Assembly (NCBI GenBank): GCA_013297755.1
Contig: JAAFIH010000039.1
Coordinates: 1-34,522 of the forward strand
DNA from: Cytophagales bacterium
GTDB lineage: Bacteria > Bacteroidota > Bacteroidia > Cytophagales > UBA9547
Direction: 5' to 3'
Length of the DNA: 34,522 nucleotides
The notes under the pieces are model-generated. The model saw only the letters and a program-made list of their open reading frames with translations. It was not told the origin of the DNA and searched no databases. A program made the position numbers and the translations under genes. Positions within the stretch are counted from its first letter, which is position 1. Each line of letters starts with the position of its first letter. Shown here one piece after another: positions 27,601-30,451 of the stretch.

Positions 27601-30284
27601 GAACTAGCCAATTTCCAATGTCTTTTAAGAGCATAAGTTGGGTCTCGCAAATTAGGAGAAACCGTGGCTACTACACTTGCCGAAATGGTAGCATTGCTGG
27701 GAATCGAACTTGTAATATTTTGGGTAAGTGGTGTATAAGCCCCTGCTGTACCAATAGGAAAGAAAAATGTACTGCCAGACAAAGAATTAGGAAAAAATTT
27801 AGTAACCAAGCTATTGGGATGGCTACACAAAATCATATTTGTAGCCGAAAACGCATTGCCAAGTGTGGTAGAGGTGGCTCCATTATATGTAAATGTATTG
27901 TTTCCAATATCGAAAACTGAGTTAAAAAGTGATAAATTACCAAATACTTTAGCGTTTGAGTTAGTTGAAACTACTGATTTTGTGTTATTAACCCCAGTGC
28001 TAGATAATACTACATTGGGATATGATACACTTGGGATGGTTTGATTTATATTATTAGAAATGAAATTAAAACTTGCAAATGTGTTAATATTTGCATTTGT
28101 GGTTAATCCTAGTGAATTATTAGCACCATAAAAATTAAATGTATGTACTACCAATGTATTACTTACATTGATAGTACCACCAGTACCTATCAAATCGCCT
28201 TGAACATTGATAGTTTTGGCACCTGCATTAGCAGCTTGCAAACTAAAAGAAGCTGCAGAGCCTACAAAAAAATCATTGCCTATGTTTATAGTTCCGCCAC
28301 CTACAAAATCGTTGAGCAAATTTGTACCACCATTGGTAATTACACAATCGTTGATTACATTTAGTCCTCCACTTGAAAGTTTTTTTAGACCACCACCTGA
28401 AGCTACAAAGTTATAATAAGTTGGGGCAGAGTTTGCAAATTGTGTGCCTGTAGCTGCAGCATAGTCAAAAGTATTGCCAGCAGCAGTTAGGTTGAGCGTA
28501 CCCGTACTCATAGGGGTTTGTGTTCCATAGTACTTGGTGTAGGCGTTGGCAGAATTTATAAAAGTTCCATTACCCAACATATTACCAACAAAAGTGAAAA
28601 TTCCAGTAGATTGATTAATCAATTTTGTAGATGCACCATTAATAGAAAGAGTGCCATTGATTAATATACCTTGCGTTCCTTTGAGTGTATTTGAATTGGA
28701 TGTAGTGTTGATATTGAAATTACCTATTGAAAACGAACCACTATTGTCTATTTCTGTTAATAATACACAACTAGGCATTTCTACTAAACCAGTAGTCGAA
28801 AACACACCTGCGTTAAGGGTTTGCCTGTCGAGTCTTATTGTTGCAAACGAATTGGCATTGAATACTCCAGAGGGTAAAATTCTCATTGTGGTAAATGAAT
28901 GAATAATTGGGGTAGTATTTAATAAATTTAAGCTTCCTGCAATAGTTATGGCAGATTGAATACAACCAACATTGTATTTGAATTGGCTTGCACCAGTTAC
29001 ATTTACAGTTGTGCCTGCATCTATCAAACAAGAAGTACTATAAGAAGTATTAGCAGAAATATTTTTAGAACCAGCACCTGAAAAGATTAATTTAGGATAA
29101 TCACAAGCCAATATGTTTTGCGTTGATGCCCCAAAATATTCGATAGTGCTTGTAGAGTTGTTTGCTAGAATTGGAAAACCATTATTTAACCATAGTGCCC
29201 CTCCTATTCTAAACAAATGAGGAACTCCTGTTCCAGTCATCACAATTAAACCATAAAATTCATAATTTCCATCAATTTGAACATTTTTAGGGGTTATTGA
29301 ACCAAAATCAAAAATATTGCTGCCCCCCATAGACATTGTACCCAAACATCTAAAATTCATTGTTGAAGTAGGAATGGTAGTAAGACTCATGTGTACACCA
29401 CTAGCAAAATTAGCAGCAACACAAGTAATGTTAGAAATTGGATTTTTGTATCCACTACCACCAATAACCAACTTTGGGTAATCACTACTTCCAAAAACTG
29501 TTTGGTCGCCAGCACGGAGGTACGAAACTGTGTGGTTGGTAGGCGAAGTAGAACTAAAAGAACCTATGGAATTGGATGCTCCGTAAAGGTTGAGGTTGCT
29601 AACAACAGCCGCATCTGCCATATTTATTGTTCCAATTCCAGACAAATTATTGATAATACTTACATTTTTGGCAGCAGTACTACCGAAAGTTAACGTCCCA
29701 TTAATGGCCGCATTACCCGATATAGTTACATTTTTTGCAAATGCACTAAGGTTTAGAGAACTACCATTGATTATACTTAAATTACCAGCTATAATTACAT
29801 TACTGTTTGAAAAGTCAAATGTCTTAGTACCTGAACCGCCAATTTGAATGTTGAAAAAATTTCTGGAGTATATTATTTGATTTCCAGCACCAGCGTAATT
29901 TACATTTCCAGCAGGTACAGACATAATCCCAGAAAATGCATCATTCCCAAAAATATAAAGTGCATTGTTTGGAAAAGAACCACTAAAAGCGATTTGACCT
30001 GTACCTGTTATACTATTGTTTACATAGATAGATGTACTATTTGCAATACCAAAAATTAAACCACCATTTACAGTCAAATTATTGCATTGCCCAATACCTG
30101 TCGAAAGCCCTGTAACTGTTCTGCCTGCTGGAATAATTACATTGTGTGTTATACCAGGTACAGTACCCAAACTCCAATTGCTATTAGTGTTCCATGCACC
30201 ACTTGTAACATTAAAAGTATTGGTTTGAGCCAAACCAATTTGTGCTAAAGCACTAAAAAATAGGATAAATAGTATTTTTTTCAT
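381..30284 (-). CDS. Giant multidomain T9SS-secreted surface protein (9967 aa)
   Basis: One unbroken frame codes for a protein of roughly 1 MDa (rule of thumb) that is probably exported to the cell surface as an adhesin or matrix protein. The ATG at 30284 is chosen because it begins a clear signal peptide (MKKILFILFFSALAQIGLA, likely cut before Gln20); an in-frame TTG 18 bases upstream only adds MGKVKY. The body is rich in Asn, Gly, Ser and Thr. Eight 'YRS..GxW..GGHTV' modules begin near residues 24, 1329, 2050, 2731, 3281, 4310, 7601 and 8703. LamG-like domains begin near 4852, 5502, 6147, 6802, 7154 and 8225. The first three of these are each followed by a CSLREA-type beta-helix (GSLREAIAEANTDPDTDYID) with turns such as IGG..DRNVISGN. 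IPT/TIG-like domains lie near 7511-7599 and 8616-8702, a Big_2-like domain near 9252-9349, and Ig-like domains near 9715-9835. Residues from about 9885 form a type A T9SS sorting domain (ISPVPATD...KGIYKIVI). No catalytic domain was recognised, so function is inferred. Confidence 0.95.
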   Translation of the reverse strand: MKKILFILFFSALAQIGLAQTNTFNVTSGAWNTNSNWSLGTVPGITHNVIIPAGRTVTGLSTGIGQCNNLTVNGGLIFGIANSTSIYVNNSITGTGQIAFSGSFPNNALYIFGNDAFSGIMSVPAGNVNYAGAGNQIIYSRNFFNIQIGGSGTKTFDFSNSNVIIAGNLSIINGSSLNLSAFAKNVTISGNAAINGTLTFGSTAAKNVSIINNLSGIGTINMADAAVVSNLNLYGASNSIGSFSSTSPTNHTVSYLRAGDQTVFGSSDYPKLVIGGSGYKNPISNITCVAANFASGVHMSLTTIPTSTMNFRCLGTMSMGGSNIFDFGSITPKNVQIDGNYEFYGLIVMTGTGVPHLFRIGGALWLNNGFPILANNSTSTIEYFGASTQNILACDYPKLIFSGAGSKNISANTSYSTSCLIDAGTTVNVTGASQFKYNVGCIQSAITIAGSLNLLNTTPIIHSFTTMRILPSGVFNANSFATIRLDRQTLNAGVFSTTGLVEMPSCVLLTEIDNSGSFSIGNFNINTTSNSNTLKGTQGILINGTLSINGASTKLINQSTGIFTFVGNMLGNGTFINSANAYTKYYGTQTPMSTGTLNLTAAGNTFDYAAATGTQFANSAPTYYNFVASGGGLKKLSSGGLNVINDCVITNGGTNLLNDFVGGGTINIGNDFFVGSAASFSLQAANAGAKTINVQGDLIGTGGTINVSNTLVVHTFNFYGANNSLGLTTNANINTFASFNFISNNINQTIPSVSYPNVVLSSTGVNNTKSVVSTNSNAKVFGNLSLFNSVFDIGNNTFTYNGATSTTLGNAFSATNMILCSHPNSLVTKFFPNSLSGSTFFFPIGTAGAYTPLTQNITSSIPSNATISASVVATVSPNLRDPTYALKRHWKLASSNFSSITNSVTGTYIDADVQGIETSYGSAFNTTGWANNPTGVNAITNTATYLVNGMAYGSANFTAAYPGALQSSITLGNIANPIFCQGQVVTIPAQSFGNTFNTVNTFVVEVSSTTGFTTLITALRSVTGVSISAAGLVVTIPSNLAPNPNYYVRIRATNPFYISSVSGYFLKINGTPTNTTSNAPFCADGLSQRLLVGNNGSQWIVTPPSAGVVIGNNFTVNNITGPGSILGTFFNIIPNGCTSTGVNVVINYMPTNTTPPNVDICPSPNAKTLTGTNGGTWAYASPQGVFGNITGNIYTAGTGNTTPIFIITRNIVNGCTSPGVGFNVQPNTTITSQPIGDSEGIGGFPSFTVAANGLNLTYQWQISVNGGTTWNTIANNLTFSGALSPTLLISNVGMNLNQSQYRVLVGGTCGVSVTSTAAVLTVINVSAAMYRSITSGDWTTPSIWQVSNNGGASWNTATNAPGALVPQDLVSITGGTNVQITGAFANKLLNSLTISGNLVHNGTDSLRISGATYILSTGTLNGINAASKIVFNGPLRNAGLIEGNINSILVFRNGFVNNKFNLDVLPSVRWGVNNQTISGTELIGFRGPHFINVGIRVSVAPLGSSNPLQFANTLTGGSATSTLELLPNAKVMFVNENLMPMSTGILKADAIDATVSYATASDIPVKPTNYYNLNFGQSGNGRFMGNTNAVNLISENGAVSTIRFNTITGITVSVSGNTNLNLVQNFDMSGGNQPHKLILSGLNSSIVSVGGSFLKGNGTVIYNGTANQQVFGLNYNNLIIDNASTKNFANNVAVNGLTISGGATLNSNQYNMSFSGSNGLRMDANTRLNIGDLVNNTGEIQGTAFLSNLLLDPSSIIAYQNNGTQNVRGYQYANLIVNGNGLKNVVDGGFLANGNVSILGATTTLAAAANSINLLGNFINNGSFTSASSQLTSFSSLGTQIIGGTNPTTFQNLLLSKNDGVPVILNQNITIVGALGFNSNGKLQLNSSNVTFLDNATFVGFDATNCFESNGLATGGSVILQQNAANKYTRYNVPFMIEGTGDYITTKINDAAGVSATDALRIKPISTILGANYAKYGIDFAWQAAGSTSFGFSATMQASNFIGSPSNVLANGVLQPLGFVDIANRTFSYNGSATTPKQGTFFAAGNTPTAKKYRSVSSGSWNFVGRWEQSSDGITWIPATTAPGMCIAGDEVEIRDVIILDNTPPFTLSTLGINAGANLRFSAAVAQNLTVNGNFTCAGTLLMQNKAHQLFLGGAKNTQTTVAGLGLQTNLAGSKITYFSSASQEIFASAGYENVDIRGGIKTVEFAPDLVGNAAVVGISRNLYVGTGATFNANTTIPEGIKLTIKGNTILDGTLNIFGGGPNYFPADISLIDLVIINVGASMTASAGNNQATIHFENGLLNNGICNLDVFQARFESNSQTITANQPINIINGSINVGVDAVFDGTSEISTPELTANYCTVTNKTKLTTNSLATDDFTGNTFFTNATNASLHFGGSSIGALNLDFTATNNLVVFDNSINQQFIPAIEFYNLSIVGNNNFSTNFDTGTTIIDGNLSIETIFPLSLQLPNTILKVNGNIQGTRDLEVLSGASSSIIDLKGNYSNTGVLTIYTGISADNKFVYSGSGNQIVKPTNYATLEVSGGGNKIANSLLQINKALSLSGANLVLNGASTTLNLATGSVNIGGSVPFGFGNAVVANSSVNGINKTGSFSSDFINFVYPMATPSAYVPLTISSLGAFSGNTIISYAPSNYSSSYTDYIKHQLQISASQIINNFMFKIEVPPASVVGNPSNLTLFVDVNPNGLMTNPQTNVFTNSNAILLNTFQTLTMRSSASRLYATTASGAWNSAIWEASDDNGATWLGTASYPGASASGDRVIIRNGHTVIGVNIAPQTVGNVTVSGILNEFSNFSQGGPLYANETVIDATGQVNATAICYTFDNLKVLAGGQLFTSFGSAANFINGNIYNDGTINFANSLTRLDNKATKLEGIGTYFFGNGILQTVTVMTNFATQLTVAGTGNGLAFSFPTYKWIQAPDSYFTFSSTVNYPTAANFVATATGNTFEYGGAASQNIEDLTYYNLATSGASTKTILANTLVLNDVTNNATSLNFATNTSLTVTGSFIGSGIVNMSSGTAEKLFIGGDFQTTGNLSTTFNDEIHYFGTNQQLIKAGQYPNLRVSGGGDKLLTGNITIGDGTNSCTLNLNGARVILGDYNFFIASPSNLNPNPIPTFSNTNFIQTDGLGMLGHYNGNMTYPVGNGNFISKVVTNSFNANPNPNPVYIKSVSTVASGLISPSNALKRHWVLSVGGTASGFSSGTMFCDYLPSDVQGIEANYLAAGSPSTPIAWNINGAGSVNAGTKIITYNLAATSGKELIVTAGPPQAFTPVGPYYRSNATLSFNWSNSPSSNWQVSSDFVNWTPAPNYPGEFLTGDIVSITGGHTVTLDVNPLELGNVSVSGTFFTNTPNTAIFGGNVLFTNTSSAAFNGNTYFKNGIINNSGGVMSMQGNNYFTTNNQTISGTGNTSLYPTSIVGVTLTNKSTGILYFYSSITGTDVNSTLENEKGAVFLFSQEPMLIGNLVSSLSGSYLGYWSSTAQTIKGGNYNNINLQSNNKLLLSDLTTKTMGIGADLEFSSISPVNLNVTSDINNFTNTVNMNQPLAHHFTVPGFISNISSTAEIRGGPSANGTVHYVAPTTQPIIKGNYTNLEIGAGVKTLQYIASVDKNLVVQTNSTLSGSNSTITSPLQANGNTTINGVLDFGDATTARTFAFGTDANANSLFGNGTIRMKGGVQHVWDNKLNNQNFTGTIDADLPSVVAFTNANISQNLPSKLGVNTYPNVFMTGAVKNQLTNSLINGNLSVIGTTFDLGTASGDILTVMGTTMAETTGAMIKTSGSGGQKILLIGDLNLGGATAININSSSSPNTLELRGANNINGGMVTIGATPSDIVIYSRLGNQIMLGAGTPFSLNYPNLIVTGSGTKQLVANSQVQGLSILGATLDSREFQITGTATEKMLMDNSSVLILGNNTVATPSLFPTNFTKPNISLHPTSTVIYQSNSNNIVSGVPTYGNLQIDGGGTIKSLSENTTVAGSLWVKNGHLDFTTSVSNLFVNGASTVNGVLQFNGATTQPVAATFNNDLIVANQFLFATAQPHSVFVGGNFSCLGVLNMSGIGGSYLLELAGANNVINQGGFTNSNNAEIHYSGSVTQNVAPLMNYTKLRFSGGGDKIVTNDIKVDFGLYMDGAVIKPNPPKLITLETTGFIYHAVPFGSTNMIDCSIAGVGATLVRKASADADLNNFVFPIGSNGIYSPVTISSIFASSYAPGTSGMMIRPVLTTLGFTDYISRGFQVFTQSITGISDFKPVFKFDPSEVVNAPSDIFVNNVQLPVGGFLDYSTTNTFGVNAPGNTVMNGLWQAYSYPEPTFFRSIATGNWTTPGTWQGSADGNTWYSLSAGQYPGYLNNGDVVSISGGTAVLQNTPLANDLLNITVSGQVTFAGGNITVSGTTNLTTGAELKLDNAANYIGVGKANIASTIPLTGFGNFEFQGGIESSVTSNFGAPVLFSNNQTLSGFGLISFNGGVTIANNATVEQQISTANILFQPLNGLGANAVYKVASFAQVGFNFTQTPMQTGLLDATAIGSRVIYSSFSNQNVKPTTYYNLDIIGAGNKIIEANVNVINNVGLNGTPAGIISFSGSAISTLSISGNLNLGTVTSGIDMSGGGLAHSLYLGGATNSLNTFNAGNGTVIYNGLAPQSVFAGDYNTLQVTGSTIKSLTGATSAKNIQLNGAVLNVGNQTLVQLAPGTITGTVAFSPTNYIQLGTGEIRRNGSNATDFSSVVLPIGDISAFAPVTIVGMTASTYDLIGIKTGLTTTGLTNYVSRYFSIDQGSTGVVSDFRILFSYAPIEKIGNPTQVNHTNTVGTPQLGAVPTNSFVDIANNIFGVNAAGNTLTQGTWFVGNSLIIPTMPVGNRGMYLEGNQVAGSNVITSTLPTNAVDNITLEAWVKLSKLPTGLAFVAYNGNSSANGYGIFIDPTGNVSIFIAGLGGVNFAAPVLLNQWSHIAIVKNLGLWELYINGIVAPYTGGWPQNAVFGPPSGSLVVGNGFGESNPFAGQIDEVKIFNTARTQAQIQADMGSTLADGAVGYWNFEETSGSTANDMSGNGNNANFVHIPLRALRVTNNTDTPAPGLGSLRQAIAEANTDSDTDYIDFSIQQTVAGLAGVSTINVGFPVLTITQPVFLDGYSSFNSTINSLNIGSNAQLRINIDLAGTARPSGLQIKNHFGSLIRGLSFYNIPNDAGDGHALGIFNATSNTIQGCWFGIDASGVAKTNMNGLYLSPNANNNCIGGDNSSDRNVFSASQFQGINLQGNNNLIKNNYLGTNVQGTSAFANNLVGIALTAPNTGNKIIKNLISGNGSNGGIKLQNGTTNTLVQGNIIGLNANLTSNIPNATDGIKIDAFDGGVSKNITIGGTGFGEANTIAGNTNYGVQINNTGNVGVIGIVILNNNIYSNNLGGIDLLNNGNNSKAAPVITSAFPILISGTCSAGDVVQVFNDNTPIIGTNQGRTYLGNATVSSTNWSYAGTFTLGDRITATATDNTNGTSAFSNAATVTSPPLPTMPVGNRGIYFDGSINKNITATSPTTQVDNITMEAWVKLSKINTNNALILVNGNTSTEGYGLFVNTSQQINVICGGAGGVASTSTLNINQWTHIAAVRSSGVWSLYVNGNSVTTSGNPAPNIISSATFLIGSNNIGTENFIGQIDEVKIFNTVRTQAQIQSDMSSTTPDGAVGYWNLDESTNTTAANSGTVGATSNGSLNNNPLWALRVTNNTDTFSGGNLGSLREAIAEANTDPDTDYIDFSIQQTVAGIGGVSIINLPNSSLDVINNPVFIDGYSAYGSSPNTLAVGNDANLRIELNMASGSNLRTEGLLFNNISNSEIRGLSVYGLPINGSSSSRSVAFLGGTSNTISGCWFGVKADGTAASTSSNHIEIGTATQNLIGGSTPQARNVISNSAYSGIKINSNGNIIQGNYIGTNPSGNGAMGNGALGGWGVVVYDGINNQIINNVISSNKIGLGITTSNTLVKGNKIGISADALTSLGNLQHGINIYFNSVIPQNNTIGGFAISDENIIGFNGSYGISIDGSSTIGNKIFGNQIAENFLGGISLLNGGNNSKAAPVITSAFPTLISGTCAVGDLVQVFNDSPTSVTSNQGRTYLGNATVSSSNWSYTGTFTLGNRITATATDNTNGTSAFSNAATVTSPPLPTMPVGNRGIYFDGVDDFVAVNNPVQNDFTIEFWIKTRQTGSPSAGIKWFDGFGLIDGDAATLDYGISMSNGKIRFGTGSNSPVFDYTAEGTTLVNDNKWHHVAVTREQASGGVSMYIDGVSEPLTGNLNQTLGGLTGAATLKIGRIQSLPNFFNGQLDEIKIYNRVLNASEIQSDMGLPGVLSGIVAYWTFDESTGLIAADATTSYNATLSNSPTTPLWALRVTDNTDNGSATLGSLRQAINEANTDPDTDYIDFSLPSGTQTIQPTTSYDLIQPILIDGFTQLNTLTGENSTPNTNPFGQPINAKLNVVINGANAGTDAFVLKSDNSTFKGLVVNGFASTGAFAFDNTVPSVSNNHISGCFIGTDRAGTVAVPNSHAFIATNPNSTARSGNIIGGLSNEDRNLLSGNSYAALADFNGWNTGLIQNNYIGTDANGTTAIPNGAGINAIIWSNGVTISGNVISGNTTDAIIIGSISNGGYKITGNIMGLSANAQNSLPNLGNAINITDCFNNTIGGNLPFESNTIAGNGLVGISITNTTALKNIVLGNNIYNNANGGISLISGGNANKLSPSITSAYPTLISGTCAVGDLVQVYNDSPTSVTTDQGRTYLGNATVAGSNWSYAGIFTLGDRITSTATDNSNGTSAFSVAAIVTPTTPGEALDFDGVDDYVQTNSLWLNKTKNFTLEAMVNWKGATSTNQIILLNGNSGSNGFGIAIDKSSGNKLSLFVPFVTWNTTTTSAILPTNNSWQRITVVNNEGSWALYLNGVPQILPEPTAVPNNIPVTITNSYIGANQAGQENFNGIIDEVRIWDRALCADELLSISSCENPSVQTGLIAKYNFNQGQGSGLNTSITTLADASGNNNNGTLTNFSLNGVTSNFVTGGGVVSGSTCTSTICIPPTLTGLTFNSSFGNRFCNTDNGVVTLTGTGTFNGSNLFVVQLSDNVGNFANAYDLVSVAGTNPNVITSGVFLPSTSTLDGTNFKLRVISTSPATTFVGTPLITVVNLSLDLFSGLVAYYPFDGNANDASGNGNNGTINGGVTPTTDRFGNTGGAYQFDGNTGYISVADANSLDFTNRYTLSAWVYGYDMSLEQAIIGKPRPSFVTGYALQSAFGSVINSFCNASCSGISSSISNLKPKWNLITGTYDGTKQNLYFNGILVNTRIESMSLVNSTEPLYIGREFIGSGSNDRFFNGPIDDVRLYNRALSDAEIAALYNGSQACVGTDFALQSPTFAGANYAWSGAGTYSNSNTPNPTISNAPAGNLVYTSTISKNGCTSIYTTTVVVNALPGLGIQAILPQTLFCANQQIPTVGVGGDANVSYTWLGSNLEYHNNRFIPSTTYIPTTSGVLTISLTGTNTLTGCTNFWDRGTYTITGIPTITGVAPNPVQAGTPLTLFGNNFVGQITNAAFFGGSQSSLTPTPIQVVFIVPNSAQTSLVTLSGLGACASAITSQVVTVTNGNFYRSITTGNWSNSAIWEKSLDGTVWNAASNYPGQISTGDIVSISGGHTVRVDTNPQVLGNVSVSGTLNSNPTNTIIFGGKLLINNFGVISLTGTTELRNGLENNSTSSRPELLGNTLFTTNNQTITGVGTKENLITNLTTIVGVSVTNKLIFWQLNDVITGTDANSTLINEKDLRFNFASEPMPIGNLVSTIPGFAGSNIAYTSNSPQVIKAGTYSNVSLINAGTKTLIGNLTCEDFGVNSPFTFGNSSALNLNIKGALAIWYPITMTGFAHNLTIGGIINTNAQASIDASLGTVYYNYNNIQPILLGKYHNLEVLGFNPKNLEGNVLVNNNLLMAGAVLNLGAFNLSISGNVATGITPTQPFSNTNKIVTNGTGNVERVNTTAISFTNFIFPIGTASAFVPITIGGFGGSINTDNKLSARVDNFTTTSAAFVPYKITLASGAIPTASGMNGFNFKFESPSVNGSPTAMYDGTTNITGQSSIDNAAKKYETTFGASNPFLYGQTKSFTIYDSNLASLTGIDVSATSLCAGGNYVISISGIGTFDGSNIFSLELSNNATQFPGILLETFTGFPNLGDPNSVKALLIPTNLLDGSYKLRVTSSSPATTLVSALTYQINNSDPDVNLLNGLVARYKLDSDLFNSGLFPHLSTTGQNTGNTNFVPDRLAGAGLIPMAGAYAMDGSNYITANNTSLPTANAPRAINVWFKAAQLPVSENHILVKYGSSNTDNVFVAINNNTGGTQLVFGSDNDMYGTGNNLVIERNKWYMVTALYDGTAVSMYVNGQIIGTPQAKSTFGPTNAVQLGLGADNFANNSTFKGVLDDVSIYSRTISANEIAALYNEGMSFVDAPIYSNAMPFSPICFGSDLQLRGPKMGTGISYSWTGPGGYVSTNPNPTISNFDATKAGVYSLQLSNNGCISPNMPFTLYTTSVLGIDKPVFTLSGVSSAPYCVGNPINLINSGDAANTYTWAGSNMEYVTNKFTSNLTFTPTISGVVNYFVNITNTITGCKNIERNVTLSITGIPTITSMAPNPVENGNNLTLLGLNLNKTTQILFNGATAIPNIATNTTLIANVPSLAQSGIVTLSGNSCGLALSPTSLTIIKSGNLYRSNATSMNWTSPNWQVSNDAGATWANAGNNYPGKNNIGDLVSITGGHTVNYDTSVLPLGSVTISGINSFIGNTSITITGLTLVQLSGTVNQFPNATVQMVLGGLLHNKNQFSLRDTTNKIEIRNGILSQGPTLELTNVLFSTNNQTLVGTNNINLQGKVLFDGVEITQKNGNTTVFQNGALWNGTGLNSKWNVENGATLYLRNGGKVLNNATLSVGTVSSSVIYASVVPQEIYPTHYANITLETMSDKLMTLSGLGYTFGNLSFVNSNAVLKLKSTNGTAALDIKGVSGTGQFDLTSNIPVQLNFSGTVPANANLTINPDFSTVKYTSLVSQNIITADYNALYLENATKQMFGNIVANSLELKNTILTLGANDLTIGKPFVDGTITGVYNNSTYIDASSTGYLYRNIPVGGIQETTYTYPIGSNGVYAPVNVTASDFAAGNPLGFRTGITTTGFVNYVKRYFDHICDVGGFRNNTGNTIMDFSYISTEKVGNTPSNVYYNELNLTTNATLPTAVNGTSYQVTFPAGIKYSYIGRFYSADNIITQITIGGSGGINTITTSGGVISPVVSFVGGILNNTALGWSILPALPNNIATLNTTTGAITGIGNGVVTLVGTLGTVTGSFVISVAGLCTLDLAKNINYSTDEICNIANFEFNIPASQSTVSYKILSNNRYFGVSKIGTGNALNFTIPANNLTNNSIISVSATGCNSAGTLTGTASTAIVKIKILPDAQTQVIAVRNQICQNEAPAVQIPTASRTTYYALANGGTYQLFSSSVDFVLTAAANSLAVGTVQMGVVASVPGCPQVTLPGPIIQVSPVPNIQSISPLQLCSGQVFNINYTSSVVGTTFSTNVVGVVGNVSGFDANIATPGPTVSHTLSGVGTVNYIVQALAGICPSEAGSVYTVTVVAAPNTNIVSQGDTVCSGTATITLFDIDQNMTYQAWNGNILLASETSANAVNKSLKLTIPAALLANGGFDATIQAVGCTTLVLDKKPKIVVNLPTSLLPTIQINRSNAARCDKNNTTISIAGDYFSYQWKYGNAYIAGATTPQYKPVLDGQYAIEIQAGKGCTTTTSPINVILQNSIAKPTIAQTGSGNELFIRTQQYPNYQWYVGKKAIVGATNQQYRALYNATNYKVKVGNTATDECAQVSDNYTVAETGFEELSRFSFEETDSTITIVPQQAIEISPVPATDLLHISYKTISKTGVVSIQLFAATGALVYEKAYISTQNRNLSHDIEVKNLAKGIYKIVIIDGDTKISRSVAVY
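11836..11912 (-). repeat. 77-bp perfect intragenic repeat, copy 1
   Basis: These 77 bases are identical to 13771-13847, an offset of 1935 bp equal to the supermodule period. They encode the end of the Ig-like linker and the MPV of the next LamG-like domain. Similarity continues on the right, with substitutions, to about 12137. Confidence 0.85.
13771..13847 (-). repeat. 77-bp perfect intragenic repeat, copy 2
   Basis: Identical to 11836-11912. Similarity also continues to the right: a later stretch ending near 14070 again matches the stretch ending near 12137 (GATGTGATGACTGGGGCAGC and neighbours). Confidence 0.85.
30228..30284 (-). other. Signal peptide of the giant protein
   Basis: Residues 1-19 (MKKILFILFFSALAQIGLA) show a Lys-Lys n-region, a hydrophobic core and a GLA-Q site fitting signal peptidase I. 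Sec export to the periplasm before T9SS passage matches the sorting domain at the other end. Confidence 0.88.
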
Positions 30285-30423
30285 ATATTTTACCTTACCC
30301 AATCCAACTCCAAAAAAGGAAGGATTTTAAGCAAGGATTTTGTTTTTAGGATGTATAATTAGTTAATCAAAATCGCAAGAATGAAATGACTGCAAAATAA
30401 GTATATTTCGTCTGCAATATATA

Positions 30424-30431
30424 CAAATTTA
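30424..30431 (-). promoter_or_regulatory. Candidate -7 element for the giant gene
   Basis: The minus strand reads TAAATTTG, an exact TAnnTTTG match, about 140 bases upstream of the ATG. The expected TTTG at -33 is not clear (only TTTCG near 30446-30450 at a short spacing). This is the best match in the region between the hairpin array and the start codon. Confidence 0.35.
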
Positions 30432-30451
30432 ACGAAAAAAGTAAACGAAAT

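Larger units (their letters stand above)
4010..30215 (-). repeat. Eight-copy 'GxW / GGHTV' segment-opening module in the giant protein
   Basis: A module of about 65 residues recurs with the pattern YRS..(S/T)G.W, then W(Q/E).S.D...W, PG....GD.V.I.GGHTV and (L/V)GNVSVSGT. Copies start near nucleotides 30215 (divergent), 26300, 24135, 22093, 20445, 17356, 7485 and 4177. The copies at 20445, 7485 and 4177 are most alike in their second half (GDIVSI(S/T)GGHTV or close variants). Each stands directly before a run of solenoid repeats, and several follow an Ig-like, IPT or 'PIG' module, so they look like section headers. The end resembles the G8-like or solenoid-cap sequences common in Bacteroidota surface proteins, but no family name can be given with certainty. 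Confidence 0.75.

Noticed and set aside
381-30284. Assembly artefact or frameshift within the giant gene
   Set aside because: The module pattern continues in one frame with no sign of a switch. Collapse of near-identical repeats in the 9.9-15.7-kb region remains possible but cannot be seen from the sequence.
30285-30302. An upstream in-frame TTG start for the giant gene
   Set aside because: It adds only MGKVKY ahead of a normal signal peptide; the ATG at 30284 gives a textbook n-region (MKK).
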